Shown piece after piece: positions 39,198 to 51,773 of a stretch of 64,000 nt of DNA (positions are counted from its first letter, which is position 1; each line of letters begins with the position of its first letter). Below the pieces are notes generated by a model. That model did no database searches and had not been told where the DNA came from. It saw only the letters and a list, made by a program, of their open reading frames with translations. Made by a program: the position numbers and the translations under genes. The DNA is from Sebastes aleutianus (taxonomy: Eukaryota > Chordata > Actinopteri > Perciformes > Sebastidae): NCBI GenBank assembly GCA_916700875.1, contig CAKAKS010000032.1, positions 14,170,129-14,234,128 of the forward strand. The letters are read 5' to 3'.

Positions 39198-39296
39198 GGG
39201 ATAATGCACAGCTAGGGGGTCATTGTTGTGAAAGAAATCCCATCGCCCTGTCGGGGTTTCTTTCACAACAATGACCGGCTCGCTGTACATTATCCC
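39198..39296. repeat. Long near-perfect hairpin (inverted repeat)
   Basis: The left arm GGGATAATGCACAGCTAGGG then GGTCATTGTTGTGAAAGAAA pairs with a right arm whose complement is GGGATAATGTACAGCGAGCC then GGTCATTGTTGTGAAAGAAA. Arms are about 43 bases with only a few mismatches and a loop of about 12 (ATCGCCCTGTCG). It may be the core of a palindromic MITE or a foldback RNA. Confidence 0.85.
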
Positions 39297-41650
39297 TTCC
39301 GTAAAACACATTTTCAAGGCTCTCTCCAGTAGAGATAATGTCCAGGAGTATGCGTTTGTGTTTTTAAAGCCAGTTATCACCTATGTGGTTTAGGTCAAGC
39401 ACAATGTACTTCACTTGACTCCTATATATATAAAAATGCCTTTTTCTGAAAATGCTGCGTGTTTACCAGCTTGCTGTGTTTGATCTCACTGTATGCTGCC
39501 ATTGATCTTTTAATGCATCTGATGCCGAGGGAGCCGGGGAAATGTATACCCCAAGGGTAGGTGAAAATACAGCGTACGACTCTCCTCTCCTGTCTCCATC
39601 GGCTCCTCCGACTCCTTTCCGCTGCACAGCCCCCAAAATGAACTAATCCACCACTGCTGAAAAACAGGCTGTTCAAACAGATTTGCAGCTGGCCTTGAAC
39701 TTAAATACATTTCGGGGGGAATTTGAATATGGAAGGTAAGCTGAGGAGAACAGAGGCGGCCCTCCGAGGACCGCGACTACACTCCCTGTGTGTTGTGCTA
39801 ATGAGCACCTTTGTACAAACTGTAGCTTTTCAAATCCATGCTAATAGGAGGCCTGTACTTTGTGTGGCTCTCCACCGGTGGTCGCCTCTCTGAACCCTCC
39901 AGCAGCATGTGGTAGCTAAACATTCTGATGCTCTCCTGTCTGCGTGCTGCCTGCTGCCTTTGCTGCCACGAAGCCTCACCTGACCATCCCATCCTCCCAG
40001 TGTTCCCGCTGACAAACGCTGCGCTACTAGAGTGGACGTAATTGTTGGATTGTGTGGTGGCAGGTGGCCCGGAGACTGTGTGCGGAAACAAGAGGAGGCG
40101 TACAGTCTTGAGTCAAACGAGGAGCCTCTTGAAGCTGCTTTGAGGAGATGGCAGAGGGCTTAACAAGGCTTGATTGCATTAACATTTGTCATGCTTAATA
40201 TACTACCTGGAAAGACTGGATGTAGCAGTAACATGCTGATTTGAGGAGTAATGATGTGCTTTTTTTCTTTGTCATTAAGTTTGTGCAGCAAGAGGAGTTT
40301 CGGTCTTTTCATTCTCTGGCACAATAGCTTTTTCTTTTGTCCCTTATTGTCCAGCCCCGTTCAGGTGTCTTCATGGTCCCCCTGGAGGAAAGATAAACTC
40401 TGTGAACCCGGTGCACTTGGTCCTACAGCCTCTAGGGTCGAGGTGTTCCTGGCTCCCTGTGCCTCTCCTCTCTGGTGATCCTTATGAAATGGGTTGCTAG
40501 CTGTAGAGGAAAAAGAAAGCACATATCATATTCTGATCACAACACTGAGAACAAACAGTAAAAGATACTCACATAAATCAAGTTTTCCTCGACTGTTTCA
40601 ACGGACAGCCACTCAAATAAAAATTAAATTTAGCCCACGACTCACGGATCACTCGCTGTTTTAGGTATATTAAAATAAAACTTTGAAGCAATCCTCTTCT
40701 AATAGGTTAAATATTAATGAGGTTTTGGTCAAGTGAGCCAAATCCAATTTGGCCCCATATGACTTGTGGACATGGTTATTAAAAGGCCAATCTGTGCTGC
40801 TCCTATGGCTTAACTTCCCCCCCTCCGGTTATGCAGTGTAAGAAGCTGTATGTTTTTAACTCCATTCATCACGCGTTCACATCTCACTGACTGCCTTCCT
40901 TTTTAAAGATCCTCTTTCTCTTGATCTCGCTTGCCTTTTAAAGCTTTTCTGTCTCCGGGAGTGAAGGGAAATATCTGAAAGAGAAAAGGGGCCAATTTTT
41001 GCAGAAGGCAGAGGAACTCTAAAACAATTGGGCTACCTTAATATGCTTGATAAATAAATCTTTCCTGATCGCCCCCAAAAAAAAGTTAGCGGCGGTCACA
41101 CAAGACATTTGCGAGGCAGTCCCAGAGCAGAGGACAAGGGAACTAGAAGTGACATTGTGGCTCTGGGCTGTCTCAAAGGATTAGGCATTACAGCATTCAC
41201 TGGCATGTGCTTTTGCTCCTTCCCATTATATCTGCTTGTGCCTCTTTCCAGATGACTTCTTCCCCAAACTGATCCGGCGGGCAAGATAATTGATTAATAT
41301 TTCTTGAGGGAACGATGACTAACCGTTGCCGAGTTTCAACCCAAACACTCAGGTTAAACATGGTCAAAAGCTTGGATTAAAATTCAGGGGTTTTCATATT
41401 TGACAGCTACACAGAAATGGCTGTGTTAACATGCACAGGGCACACCAGATACTAGCCTCTATCCTAGGTCAAGGTCACAATCAGGATAAGCTGTTAATAC
41501 ACGTTTTTACATTGTGATCAAGAGATATAATATATAATATAATAAACTAAACATTTTTCAACACAGATCGAGGCTGTACTAATTAAAGGGAAGTGACATT
41601 ATTCCGGCTAATCACTGTACCAGTAGTCAAGTTTCTCATGTTTAGCTCAT
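39297..41650. other. Noncoding sequence
   Basis: No gene recognised. The GC-richer block 39780-40110 and the region near 41100-41290 are open on the minus strand but match no family I know. Confidence 0.45.
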
Positions 41651-41740
41651 TGGATGGTGGAAGAAATACTCAAATCCTTCCTTATGTTAAATCTTATGTT
41701 AAAGTGACAATACAACAATTTAAAAATGCTCCATTACAGG

Positions 41741-42086
41741 TAGAGCTGAAACGATTAATCGATTAGTTGTCAACTGTTAAATTAATCGCCAACTATTTTG
41801 ATAATTGATTAATCAGTTTGAGTAATTCTTTAAGAAAAGAAAAGTCTAAATTCTCTGATTCCAGCTTCTTAAATGTGAATATTTTCTGGTTTCTTTACTC
41901 CTCTGTGACAGTAAACTGAATATCTTTGAGTTGTGGACAAAACAAGACATTTGAGGACGTCATCTTGGGCTTTTGAAAGACCTGATCAACATTTTTCACC
42001 ATTTTCTGACATTTTATAGATTAAACAACTAATCAATTAATTGAGAAAATAATCGACAGATTAATCAACAAATAGTTGCAGCCATA
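41741..42086. mobile_element. hAT-like MITE (CGATTAATCGATTAG family), nested
   Basis: Ends TAGAGCTGAAACGATTAATC and, on the complement, TATGGCTGCAACTATTTGTT. Flanks ATTACAGG and ATTGCAAG agree at 6 of 8 bases. It is related to the elements at 31123 and 58296. Confidence 0.75.
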
Positions 42087-42221
42087 ATTGCAAGTAAAAT
42101 GCCTACAGTCAAAATCCTATAGCAGTATTTCATCCAAATATAAATATCAAAAGTAAAAGTACTCATTCTGCAGAGAAATGGCCCCTGTGACTGATATATT
42201 TAACATATAATGTATTACTAC

Positions 42222-42870
42222 TATGGCTGTCAAGGTTAATGCGCCACTAATTTCTATAATGCATTAACAGAACTTGCGATTTTTAGGTTGTAGCGGGCTC
42301 AGTTTTAAGCCTAGATTGAAGATACATCATATGAAACTAAAAAAAACCTAATGAATCCATTGGTGTCAACCATCTCATAATGGCTTGACGCTCCAAACGT
42401 GCGCTAAATTTTGGCAAGGAAAAACTGTCATGGCCATTTTCAAAGGGGTCCCTTGACCTCTGACCTCAAGATATGTGAATGAAAATGGGTTCTATGGGTA
42501 CCCACGAGTCTCCCCTTTACAGACATGCCCACTTTATGATAATCACATGCAGTTATATATTATTTATATATTATGCTAAATGCAGTATCTGTGAGGGTTT
42601 CTGGACAAAATTGTTCATTGTTTTGTGTTGTTAATTGATTTCCAATAATAAATATATACATACATTTGCATAAAGCAAGCATATTTGTCCACTCCCATGT
42701 TGATAAGAGTATTAAATACTTGACAAATCTCCCTTTAAAGCACATTTTGAACAGAAAAAAAATGTGCGATTAATTTGCGATTAATCGCGATTAATTTGCG
42801 ATTAATCACGATTAACTATGGACAATCATGATTAATCGCAATTAAATATTTTAATCTAATGACAGCCCTA
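42222..42870 (-). mobile_element. Nonautonomous hAT element, TAGGGCTGTCAA family, copy 3 (reverse), nested
   Basis: Ends TATGGCTGTCAA (one mutation) and TGACAGCCCTA, with the body in opposite orientation to copies 1 and 2. Flanks ATTACTAC and ATCATTAC agree at 6 of 8. The 42770-42850 part holds a run of GATTAATCGCGATTAAT-type palindromes. Confidence 0.85.
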
Positions 42871-43162
42871 ATCATTACACAGCCTTGTATTGCCTTTACC
42901 AACAAACAGTAGGAGTTGGTGAAACATCTACCAATTCATAGACATCTGATCTGAATTCTTTCCTGTCTGGTTTTATATTAGGAGTCACAAGCCAGAACAA
43001 TTGGGAACACTGGTTTAATATTTAACAATACATTGTATTAGCATATGTGGAATGTAGTGGAATAGAGGTATAAAGTAGCAGAAAATGGTAATGTACAAGT
43101 ACCTCAAAATTGTAGCACAGTACTTGGGTAAATGTACTTAGTTGCTCTCCACCACTGATTGT

Positions 43163-46100
43163 ATGTACTGTAGGTTGTAGGTAAATATCAGAAAGCACTC
43201 ACATACAACAACTCATTCAAACTGTACCTTAATGTGTACAATACAAGATCATTTAAAAGTGATGAATGTATAATCAACTGCTTAAATAAAAGATACTTTC
43301 ATTTGGCCAGAAGAACGGCTACACTTACACTCAACTGGTTTTACATCAAGGTCGATAAAGACATTACAACGCAAAGGTTTTCTGTCAATGGGAGAATTAC
43401 AGTACATGCATTTATTGTGGGTGATAATGGGAGGTTGAATGGAACCATCTTACCATCTTAATAAGCTCTCATGTGATGCTCTCTAAAAACAATCATTACA
43501 GGCCTTCCTGGAGCACTCCCCTTCCCCGTGTTTATTAATCAGCTAATTACACATTGACAGTAATGGGCCTGCTGATTCCCACACTTAAATGAACAGGGCT
43601 GAATAGCTCTTTAATGATTAGCCTTTGTGTTTCTCTCTCCTACTCACTCTCCTTCTCTCTCTCTCTCTCTCACTCATACACACACACACCGTTATTTTCA
43701 CAATTGAAAAAATAGGACATTCAAATCAGACCTCCCGGTGAGAAGGTTTGCACCCGAGCGAGTCAAGAAGACAGACTGAGCTGCTACAAACAAATCTGTC
43801 TCCACAAACAGAAAACAATTAGAGTGTTTACAAAGGCAGCGGGCTCATGGCTACACTATGTCAACTTGTGTGGGTTTCAGTGTTAAGCTCAGCCTCCAGC
43901 AACAGCAAAAAAAAAAAAATATCACCGTGAAAGTTTGGTGGAGCAGCGCAGGCAGGTGCAGGTGGAGACGGAGGAGATGGGTGGGGGTTTTTGAAGGACG
44001 CGAGCAGGGTGCGGAGTGGAGCCGGAGAGGGCGAAATAGTGCGGTGGGCTGCATTTCTGTCAGCAGAAGTGATGGCTGAGTGGTAGCGTTATTTGTCTTG
44101 TGCTGCCATACGGCCCTCGCACCAGCCTGGGCATTAATGAGAGGGGGCCGGACCGCCGGGCAGGAACACGGCGGGCCTCAGACGCAGGTGATCTGTCACG
44201 CGGCCGTCTTGCTCGGGCAAGGAGACACATGAAGACAGAGGGGAGAGGAGAGGCGGCAGGGCCGACCGAGGGGCCGGCCTCCACATGGGCACCCGCATGT
44301 TGCGCTTTCCAACATATAGAGATAACGCGAGATAACAGTCTGACGAGGTTAATCAAACTAACGTCACACCCTGCCTATTTACTCCAAACTCTAACTCTTT
44401 CTAGCACACCGAGTAAGTTCAAGTTTGGTTTTATTACCATCACGGCTATATAGAGATAAAGATGAAGGGCATTATATAGTATGAGACAGCAGGGGAGGAG
44501 TCAAATTGCAATAATTAATTAGTCTATGTGTGAGACCAGCCAAGGCTATTAAAATTCATCAGGATCTTTACACATACTGATTCATCTTTGCTTTACGAAT
44601 AATTCTCCCAAAACTGTAGAGAATGTATTCATTTCCATTCTCAATCGTTGGGCAACATGGTGCTTTTCTATAATTCACTCATTGCAGAATATCAATATTT
44701 GTAGAAATTGTGCAAGTTATGGACAGAGCCCAATTAAATCCAATTTGAGTGACAATTTCAATCTGTATTTTAAATAATAACCAATAACGTATAACAGAAA
44801 AACTGCCATGCTTTGTTCTTTATCTATTGAGGACTTGTTGGATTGAGTTGGATTGTTGGATTGATGTTGGTGTGAAAAGTAGAAAATGGCCAATTTACGG
44901 CTGAGAAATGGAGTGGTCATCTAATCCAAACAGATACCTGGCTTGATAAGTTGTTGTGGGCTTTTTTTTTTTTCTTCTCACAACCAGCTTCAGCACTTCC
45001 ACGGCAGTGCTAAAAGGGTAAAGAAAGAAGACAAAGCAACAGCTGGGTACCGCCTCGGTAATTCCCCATGGAGACCTGGAAGACACCTCCAGCCGCAGAC
45101 CATTTTCACTCCTGATTACAGAGTTTCAAATCAACCACTAACACATACAACAATCCACTTCCTCTGGCCAACTCAAACAAAGACTCGGCTGTCGTGTTCA
45201 CTGAGAGCGACACGCTGTTCCTTCTACTAAATGCGGCAAACAATCTTTCCATGCAAACAAGATGTTTACCAGAAAACAACTCCCCCTCCGCAAATCACTG
45301 AATCTGATTTTGTCTCTGAACGCATTTATGTCAGAATGGCAACAAAACCAAAATTTGTACACAGAGAGTGTGAAAGCTTGTCAGAGTGAATGTGCATCTC
45401 CTGGTCGGTGGTGAGATTACTGAGGAGAGACATGGTGCAGCGGGCTGCCAAAGCAAAGATTTATACAGAGCAGTTGCAGCTGCAGAAACTGACATTGGAC
45501 GACATCGGATGCATGATAAATCATGGTGGACAGGGGGCACTAGACTCAAGAAGCAGGAAAACACTGCTGAACGGGGCTGAGGGGGGATGTGCCAATCAGG
45601 GACTCTCCTTCTATACAATTTAGGAAATAGATCATCTTTTAGTCTCTTAATCCAAAAACACACACAATGAAATATCTACATTACAGTATCTCTATTAAAA
45701 AAAACACATTAGAAAATACAGTACTTATGATAACTACCCTATTTGTAATTTGCACGTTTTGCACAGATGACACTAAAATTGAATTTGTGGGAAAAGAATG
45801 AATCGGTTGTTGTGTTTTGTTTAGGATTTCAACACATATATTCCCCCCGCTTCACACCTGCAGGTCTGTTAACTGTCGACAAACTGAGGGATGCCCCTCG
45901 TTCCGCGTGTTGAATATGAGGGGTCCTTAAGGGCCAGGGGTGAATCCTTTTTTACTTTTATGGGAAGTGGCTCAGCGCTGGCGAGGTGAAGGACAGAGTT
46001 GCCGGCCGTTCCATCACTCAGTGCAATAAATGGATGCAATCTGTTTGCAAGTAAAGCATTGGCTGTTTTTAAATTCCACCTCTTTTATCCAAATGAATGA

Positions 46101-46570
46101 TGGACCCTGGTACAGTGCACTGTGTGACAATATTAATATACATCAGAGGCCTGCACCCCTCACTAAATCAAGGAACCACCAGCATTTGTTATTTAAATGA
46201 CAAACAACGGCAGCTGCGGGAGTGGAAGCACGGAGAGGGGACGCAGAAGAAAAGGTGGACAAACCAATTCAGATTTCAATCCGGCAAAGACACAAGGCCC
46301 CGAGCCATGACTCTAATGAAAAAAGGCAGCTCCACTGGTCCAAACAGACACAACGGCTGCTGCTCGGTGCCACCTCCAATAGGGTCAACTCCACATCACA
46401 CTTCTCTTCTTTAAACAGGAAGCTCCAAACGTAACACAAGTCTATCTGTGCACTTCCCTCTGCTGTTGACTCGCCAAATATTTTACATTCTGTAATTTTT
46501 TTGTGGAATTACAGAAATGCATTAACAAGACAAAGAGTCTAAAGCCAAGCTAGGCTCTGGGAGGCTGCAT
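43163..46570. other. Noncoding sequence downstream of exon 8
   Basis: No exon recognised, including a specific search for the G-patch codons. (TC)n at 43653-43672 is followed by a CA tract. The GC-rich block 43920-44330 is open in several frames with no known homology. Confidence 0.45.
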
Positions 46571-46574
46571 TTAG

Positions 46575-47270
46575 GCAGAGTGTTGCTTTGAAGCCTCGAC
46601 TTGGGCATTTTGGCCGTCGCCATCTTGGTTTTTACGCAACCAGAAGTGACACGAGAGGGTGGAGCTAAGTACAACCAAACGCTGAAAGCTGAAATGGTGA
46701 AAGTTGTTGAGAGGAAAACGTGGACAACTCCCAGACAGGAAGTACTACAAGGTAGCCACACCCTAAAGCATCCCCTGCTTTATGGTCTATTTGATTCTAA
46801 ATGGGACCATAATTTACTAAATGAACATCATGCTGTATTGAAGAAGACTTGAAACTAGTGATTGAGACCATAAACTCATGTTTACAATGTTTACTGAGGT
46901 AATAAATCAAATGAGAAGTAGGGTCATTTTCTCAGCGACTTCTATACAATCAGAATTATTTTTGCAACCAGAGGAGTCGCCTCCTGCTGGCTGTTAGAAA
47001 GAATGCAGGTTGAGAGCACTTCCGCATTAGCTTCACTTCTCAGACCCAGAGGTAGCCCACTGGTTTGGACCATGGTTTGGAATGATTTGAAATTCTGACC
47101 TGATGGTGGCGCTAAATTTAAGTGAGGAGATCACCAAAGTCATTAGGATTCATCCTCTGGGCACCATGATGGTCTGTACAAAATCTAATGGCGATCGACC
47201 CAATAGTTGTAAAGATATTTCAGTCTGGACCAAAGTGTTGAACCGACAGACCGACGCCGCCATCCTTAAA
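46575..47270. repeat. Dispersed fish repeat (CGCCATCTTGG / ACCATGATGGTCTGTAC type)
   Basis: GTCGCCATCTTGGTTTTTAC and CAACCAGAAGTGACACGAGA near 46615-46660, and ATGGTGGCGCTAAATTTAAG with CCATGATGGTCTGTACAAA near 47103-47180, are typical of a common fish repeat. A related piece in the other orientation lies near 58550-58700. Class unknown. Confidence 0.5.
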
Positions 47271-47466
47271 GCCTCGCTGCTAACACAAAGCTACACGATT
47301 TTTTTACATAATAAAAAATATACATAAAGCTCTTTATTTGAGATTGTAAAATCCTTGATCTACAGGTTTAATTTTGTATGTAACAACAACACAACACCTC
47401 CAATAATCATTCAGCTGAGTGTGGTGAGGAGGACAGAGATTCATTAGTATGTGTGGAGGATGATAC

Positions 47467-47548
47467 CTGATGTTGTGACGGACACCGCTTCTGTTTCCCT
47501 CCTCCTCCTGATGTCACTCCGGGACTGGTATGCACAGGAGACGTTAGT
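47467..47548 (-). CDS. gpatch2: GPATCH2 exon 8 (last coding exon found)
   Basis: This 82-base exon reads TNVSCAYQSRSDIRRRR then ETEAVSVTTS (359-385) and ends TCAG|GTATCA in phase 1. It matches human QTSMHLGSLCTGDIKRRRK. The acceptor is ambiguous. AG at 47550-47549 joins exon 7 in phase 0. An upstream AG at 47554-47553 would add four bases and need a phase-2 donor. About 24 residues present in human between exons 7 and 8 have no equivalent exon that I could find in the 4.9 kb intron. Confidence 0.83.
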
Positions 47549-50500
47549 CTGCCTGGGGGGGGGGACGACACAAGACAGAGAGACCAAACGTTAGAAACTC
47601 ACAATATTGTGACGCCGCTCCCGCCCACAATAACACACATAAACATGTGGACATTTAATACATTTCACTAAAGTCGATAAACGCAAGCGAGGCACATTTG
47701 CAAGCACAGCAGCTTACATTTAGCCTCAGTACGGTGCATATTTTGCCACATCTTAATTTTTCTTCATTAATACATATTTTCACCGGAGAGAATATTCGAT
47801 GAGGAAAGGTGCTGGGGTGCATGTGGCTGAGTCATTGCAGAGTTCACATAAACAAATTACACCTGCTCTATGCCTCCTGTGTCATATGTCAGGAGCCCTG
47901 AAATAGGAAAAGCCCCCCCCCCCACCGGCTTAATAGCCCTGACTTCAGAGATGTAAAGTTAAGGTCAAGGTCCGTTCCATCACTGGGGGAGGGGGGCAGC
48001 TGATGTGGTGGGTGCAGTGTGTATGTTTGTGCATGGGAGGGAGGAAGGGGACGGATTGAGTGAAAGAGAGAGAGGAGAGTGTGAGGGAGTTACAATAAGA
48101 TACGATAGAAACATTTTGATTAAATCTTACACATTCTGCTAGTTATACACAACTAGACAGAGAGGATTTAAAGAACAACATGGAGTGCTGTTTGAAAATG
48201 CCAATAAACGTATTACTTGTAAAAATGGATTCATGACAAATTGCAAAACAACATACAGAAGAGAGCTCCTTGTTAACCAGCGCGGCTCATCTCGGACTGC
48301 AGGCTACATAAAGCTCACAACCCTAACAGGCATGTGCTACAATAAGGCCCCGTCAGGGCAGCCTTTTAACAGGCGGCGTGTTCCATGACCTCAACACCCA
48401 TAAATCACATGACGGGTGTGCAGGCGCGGGGTGTCGAGAGCTGCGCGGGGCATGCTTTGAGCGAAGTCTCTATGTTGTATAATCAATAGATATAAAAATA
48501 AATGGCCTGACCGTTATTCTCTCCCTGCTACCCCTCTCTAATAAAATCCCAGTAATGCATATTTCATTTACTTTTATACTTATTGATTACCTGTACTCCA
48601 GTTAGTAAATCACGCGCCTATCGATCCCTCAATCGTACCTCTGTCGGACAGCACATAACCAGCCATTTGCGCCCCTGATAAAGAGCTCAGGCATTGAACT
48701 CCCCACAGTAAATCTTTGCAAACTAACTTTTTAATTCCAAAATCGATCCCCGTTTAAACGTCGCATTATTTCACGAGGCACGCCTGCGGTATTAAAAGTA
48801 ATACCCTGATGCATTTGGTCTTAATGTGTGGAGGTCCATCCCTCCATCTCCTCCCTCATTACACCGAGGCCGAGGCACTTCGGGGCCCCCGCAGCCTGGA
48901 GGGAGGCGAGGGCCCTCCCCTGCTGCCGAGAGCTGAGAGGCAGAGCTGCTCCGGGGCCACCGGGAGCCCACTGAGACACTCAGCACAATGCTAATCAAAC
49001 ATGAGAATACCATCAGCTGGCTCATTAACCAAGGCAAAACACCACCATTCGTCTCAGAGCAGAACCCAAAAAGGCATTTAATAAGCATGTTACATGGCTC
49101 CGTGTAAAACTGAGAGAAGTGGTAAAAAATGCACAATGCTGTTTTTTATTATTTAACATCTGTTACTTCATCAGTTTTAACAGCATGACAGATGTTAGCC
49201 AGTTGTTTTGTCCCTAAATATACAGAAACTGTGATGAGAAAACAAAGATTGACTTAGAGGCAATGAGCAATGAAAAAACAAGTGATATGTAATGAAGACG
49301 GCCAACAACAACAACTCAGTTCTATCAAAGACACAAGGACACCGAGGGAAAAGTCTCCAAGATGGATTTTTCAGGTCATATGAGACGCTTTTAGATGCGG
49401 TCCCTTAGGGTGCGGAGTAAAACAGCACTGACACAGGGTCAATTGTAATTTTGGCGCCCACATCCAAAAGCAAATATATCAATTAAAAATAATAAATCAA
49501 AAGAGGAGTGAGGAGCTGCAGTTACAAAATGGCCATCTATTTTCATTAGGGTACACGGTGCTTCAGGTGTGAGCAGGATCTCAAGATTAATAGAGGTATT
49601 CAAATGAATCAGAAAGGATTAGGGTCTCCAGGGAACATAATCAATAGCTCCAAATCAATAATCAATAGGCCACTCACACCAATATACTAACTGCTGACAC
49701 CGAGATCTCACAATTAAAATGAAAACTGGGAAGGGAGTGGCGTAAGACTATGATTTATCTCACAGCGCAAGTGTCATTTAGAAATAAATAAGTCAATAGA
49801 TAAAAGCTGCTGCTGCCTGGCTCAGGTGGGAGGCAGTTATGCATTTTAACGTGGCCGCCGGCACCGAGCATTACAGCCAAATCCCACAAAGCACCGCGCC
49901 CACTCACGAGCCGATACGAGGATAAACAGCATGCAACCTCATACAGCCTTTATCACTTAACATCAAATCTCTGATTGTCGCCGTCAACTCGCGGCAAACA
50001 GGAGATGACAGCTTTTATTAATACAGTATCATTTCAACCTGGCCGCAGTACAAGATTAATGCTCGCACTCTGCCCACAGAGAAAACACTTTTCTCTCAAG
50101 GGTGTTTGGAAACAAAGAAAAGTCAGATGTATGGGAGCTCGGCGCTAGAAATCGATCACGCGGGTTAGACGCTCGAAAGAAATGAAAATATAGTGAAGTG
50201 GGATCAGGAGTGGACCTTTTAAAGTTTGTTAAGAGCAGGCGTGAGCAATTATAGCATTCCTCATTGTCATGCAAAACAATAACTGTAACTGCTGTTGTGT
50301 TTGCATGTGAATGTGTGTTTGGGAGGAAGTTAAGGAAAGTAAATGGGTGTCATGCGTGCAGAGCTGGGTCGTGAGGACAGAGCAGCCGTCTCACTGGAGA
50401 GTGGATTTGAGCAGCTTGGGGAGATAGATTCAGCTTGTGCCGTCCAACGGGACACATCAGAAGCCCCTCTCGTCAATCCCCCCTCTCTCCCTCATTCATT

Positions 50501-51676
50501 TGGGAGTATGATTTATACTTTTTGAAGTGAAGGGTCTTGAATCCCACTATAAAGGAATTAAGAGGTCTCCCCTGAGTCCGCCATTCAAATGAGAGCATGG
50601 CAGGGATATGAGGGCTTTTTAATAGAGAGAAATTAGTATTCACAATGCCTCAAACTGGAATCTGAAGGAACCTTTCAGGTGGAGAAGAAAGGGCCAGTTT
50701 AGAAAAGAAAGCCCTAAGAAGTCGGGGGCTTTTCATAGCAGTCGTGTTTTTGCCCCTCATCAAGGAGCGCTGGAGCGCTCTGTGAAATAACCCAAGAGAG
50801 AGGGAGGAAAAAGAGCGTGTGTGTGAAACAAAAATTAAGAATGCACCATAAATAGGCAGAGTGGAAACAATACAATGAGGAGTCCCACAGTCTCGAGGCC
50901 AACGGGGCTAAGCGGCTTCTCAATAGTCCCCCATGCAGATCCAACAGATCCGGGGATGACTGGGAGCGATGCGATGCTTTGACAAACATCTTTTGGATAA
51001 ACCTTTATTTTTCTTTTTTTGTGCAGTCCCAGAAATGTAGGGGATTTGAATCTGCATTACAACTATGTCAACACATAGTATTTCTCTATTTGGGAACGCT
51101 GACCTTGAAAACTATTGAATTGAAGTATTGCAGCATCCAACTGTAGCTGTCTATTGTCAGTTCAGCTCAGACTTCGGGCCAGGATTGACATCAACACTAA
51201 TCTTCTGGTTGGGGTTCTGGAGACCCCAGGCCGTTTTTAACAGCTCGAAAAACACACTTTGCGTTGTTTTATCACCTTGATACTTCTATACTTAACTAAT
51301 AATACGAGAAATGCTTTTAAACATGGTTTCTAAATGATGACATCTTCTGCTTGGCGTCTCAGACGCTTCAGCTGTTGACTTCAGCTTTTTAAGCCCAAAT
51401 TCCAAGTGAGTTTATTTAAAAAGGTACTGTTTGTAACTTCTTACACTTACACTCTTATAAATCATTGCGGGTCGGTGTCCCATGTGCGCTCGTGTGTGGC
51501 TACGCTGTTCCAACACAAACTACACAAAAGCACCAAAACTGCAAAGTTATATCTAGTGAAGAGCGTCTTGCAAAACAGTGTCAACTAATCCTAAACCAGC
51601 CTCCCGACCGCGGCCAGAGGACACGATTAGGGTCAATACTTTTCTACAAATTGGGTTTTAATAAGGTGAAAATAAA

Positions 51677-51725
<49 letters not shown>

Positions 51726-51734
51726 TATATATAG

Positions 51735-51773
<39 letters not shown>

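Larger units (their letters stand above)
41651..43162. mobile_element. Older DNA element (TGGTGGA ends) hosting two nested hAT insertions
   Basis: The left end GGATGGTGGAAGAAATACTC and right end, complement CAGTGGTGGAGAGCAACTAA, fit one common fish MITE. Its body (AAAAGTAAAAGTACTCATTC; GTACAAGTACCTCAAAATTG) is split by the elements at 41741-42086 and 42222-42870. Confidence 0.65.

Noticed and set aside
39798..40091. Minus-strand ORF with Met-Gly-Trp, considered as the G-patch exon
   Set aside because: The residues after MGW (SGEASWQQ) lack the glycine pattern of a G-patch.
44100..44453. Arg/Ala-rich ORFs in the 44 kb GC-rich block
   Set aside because: Open in both strands because of base composition; no recognisable domain.
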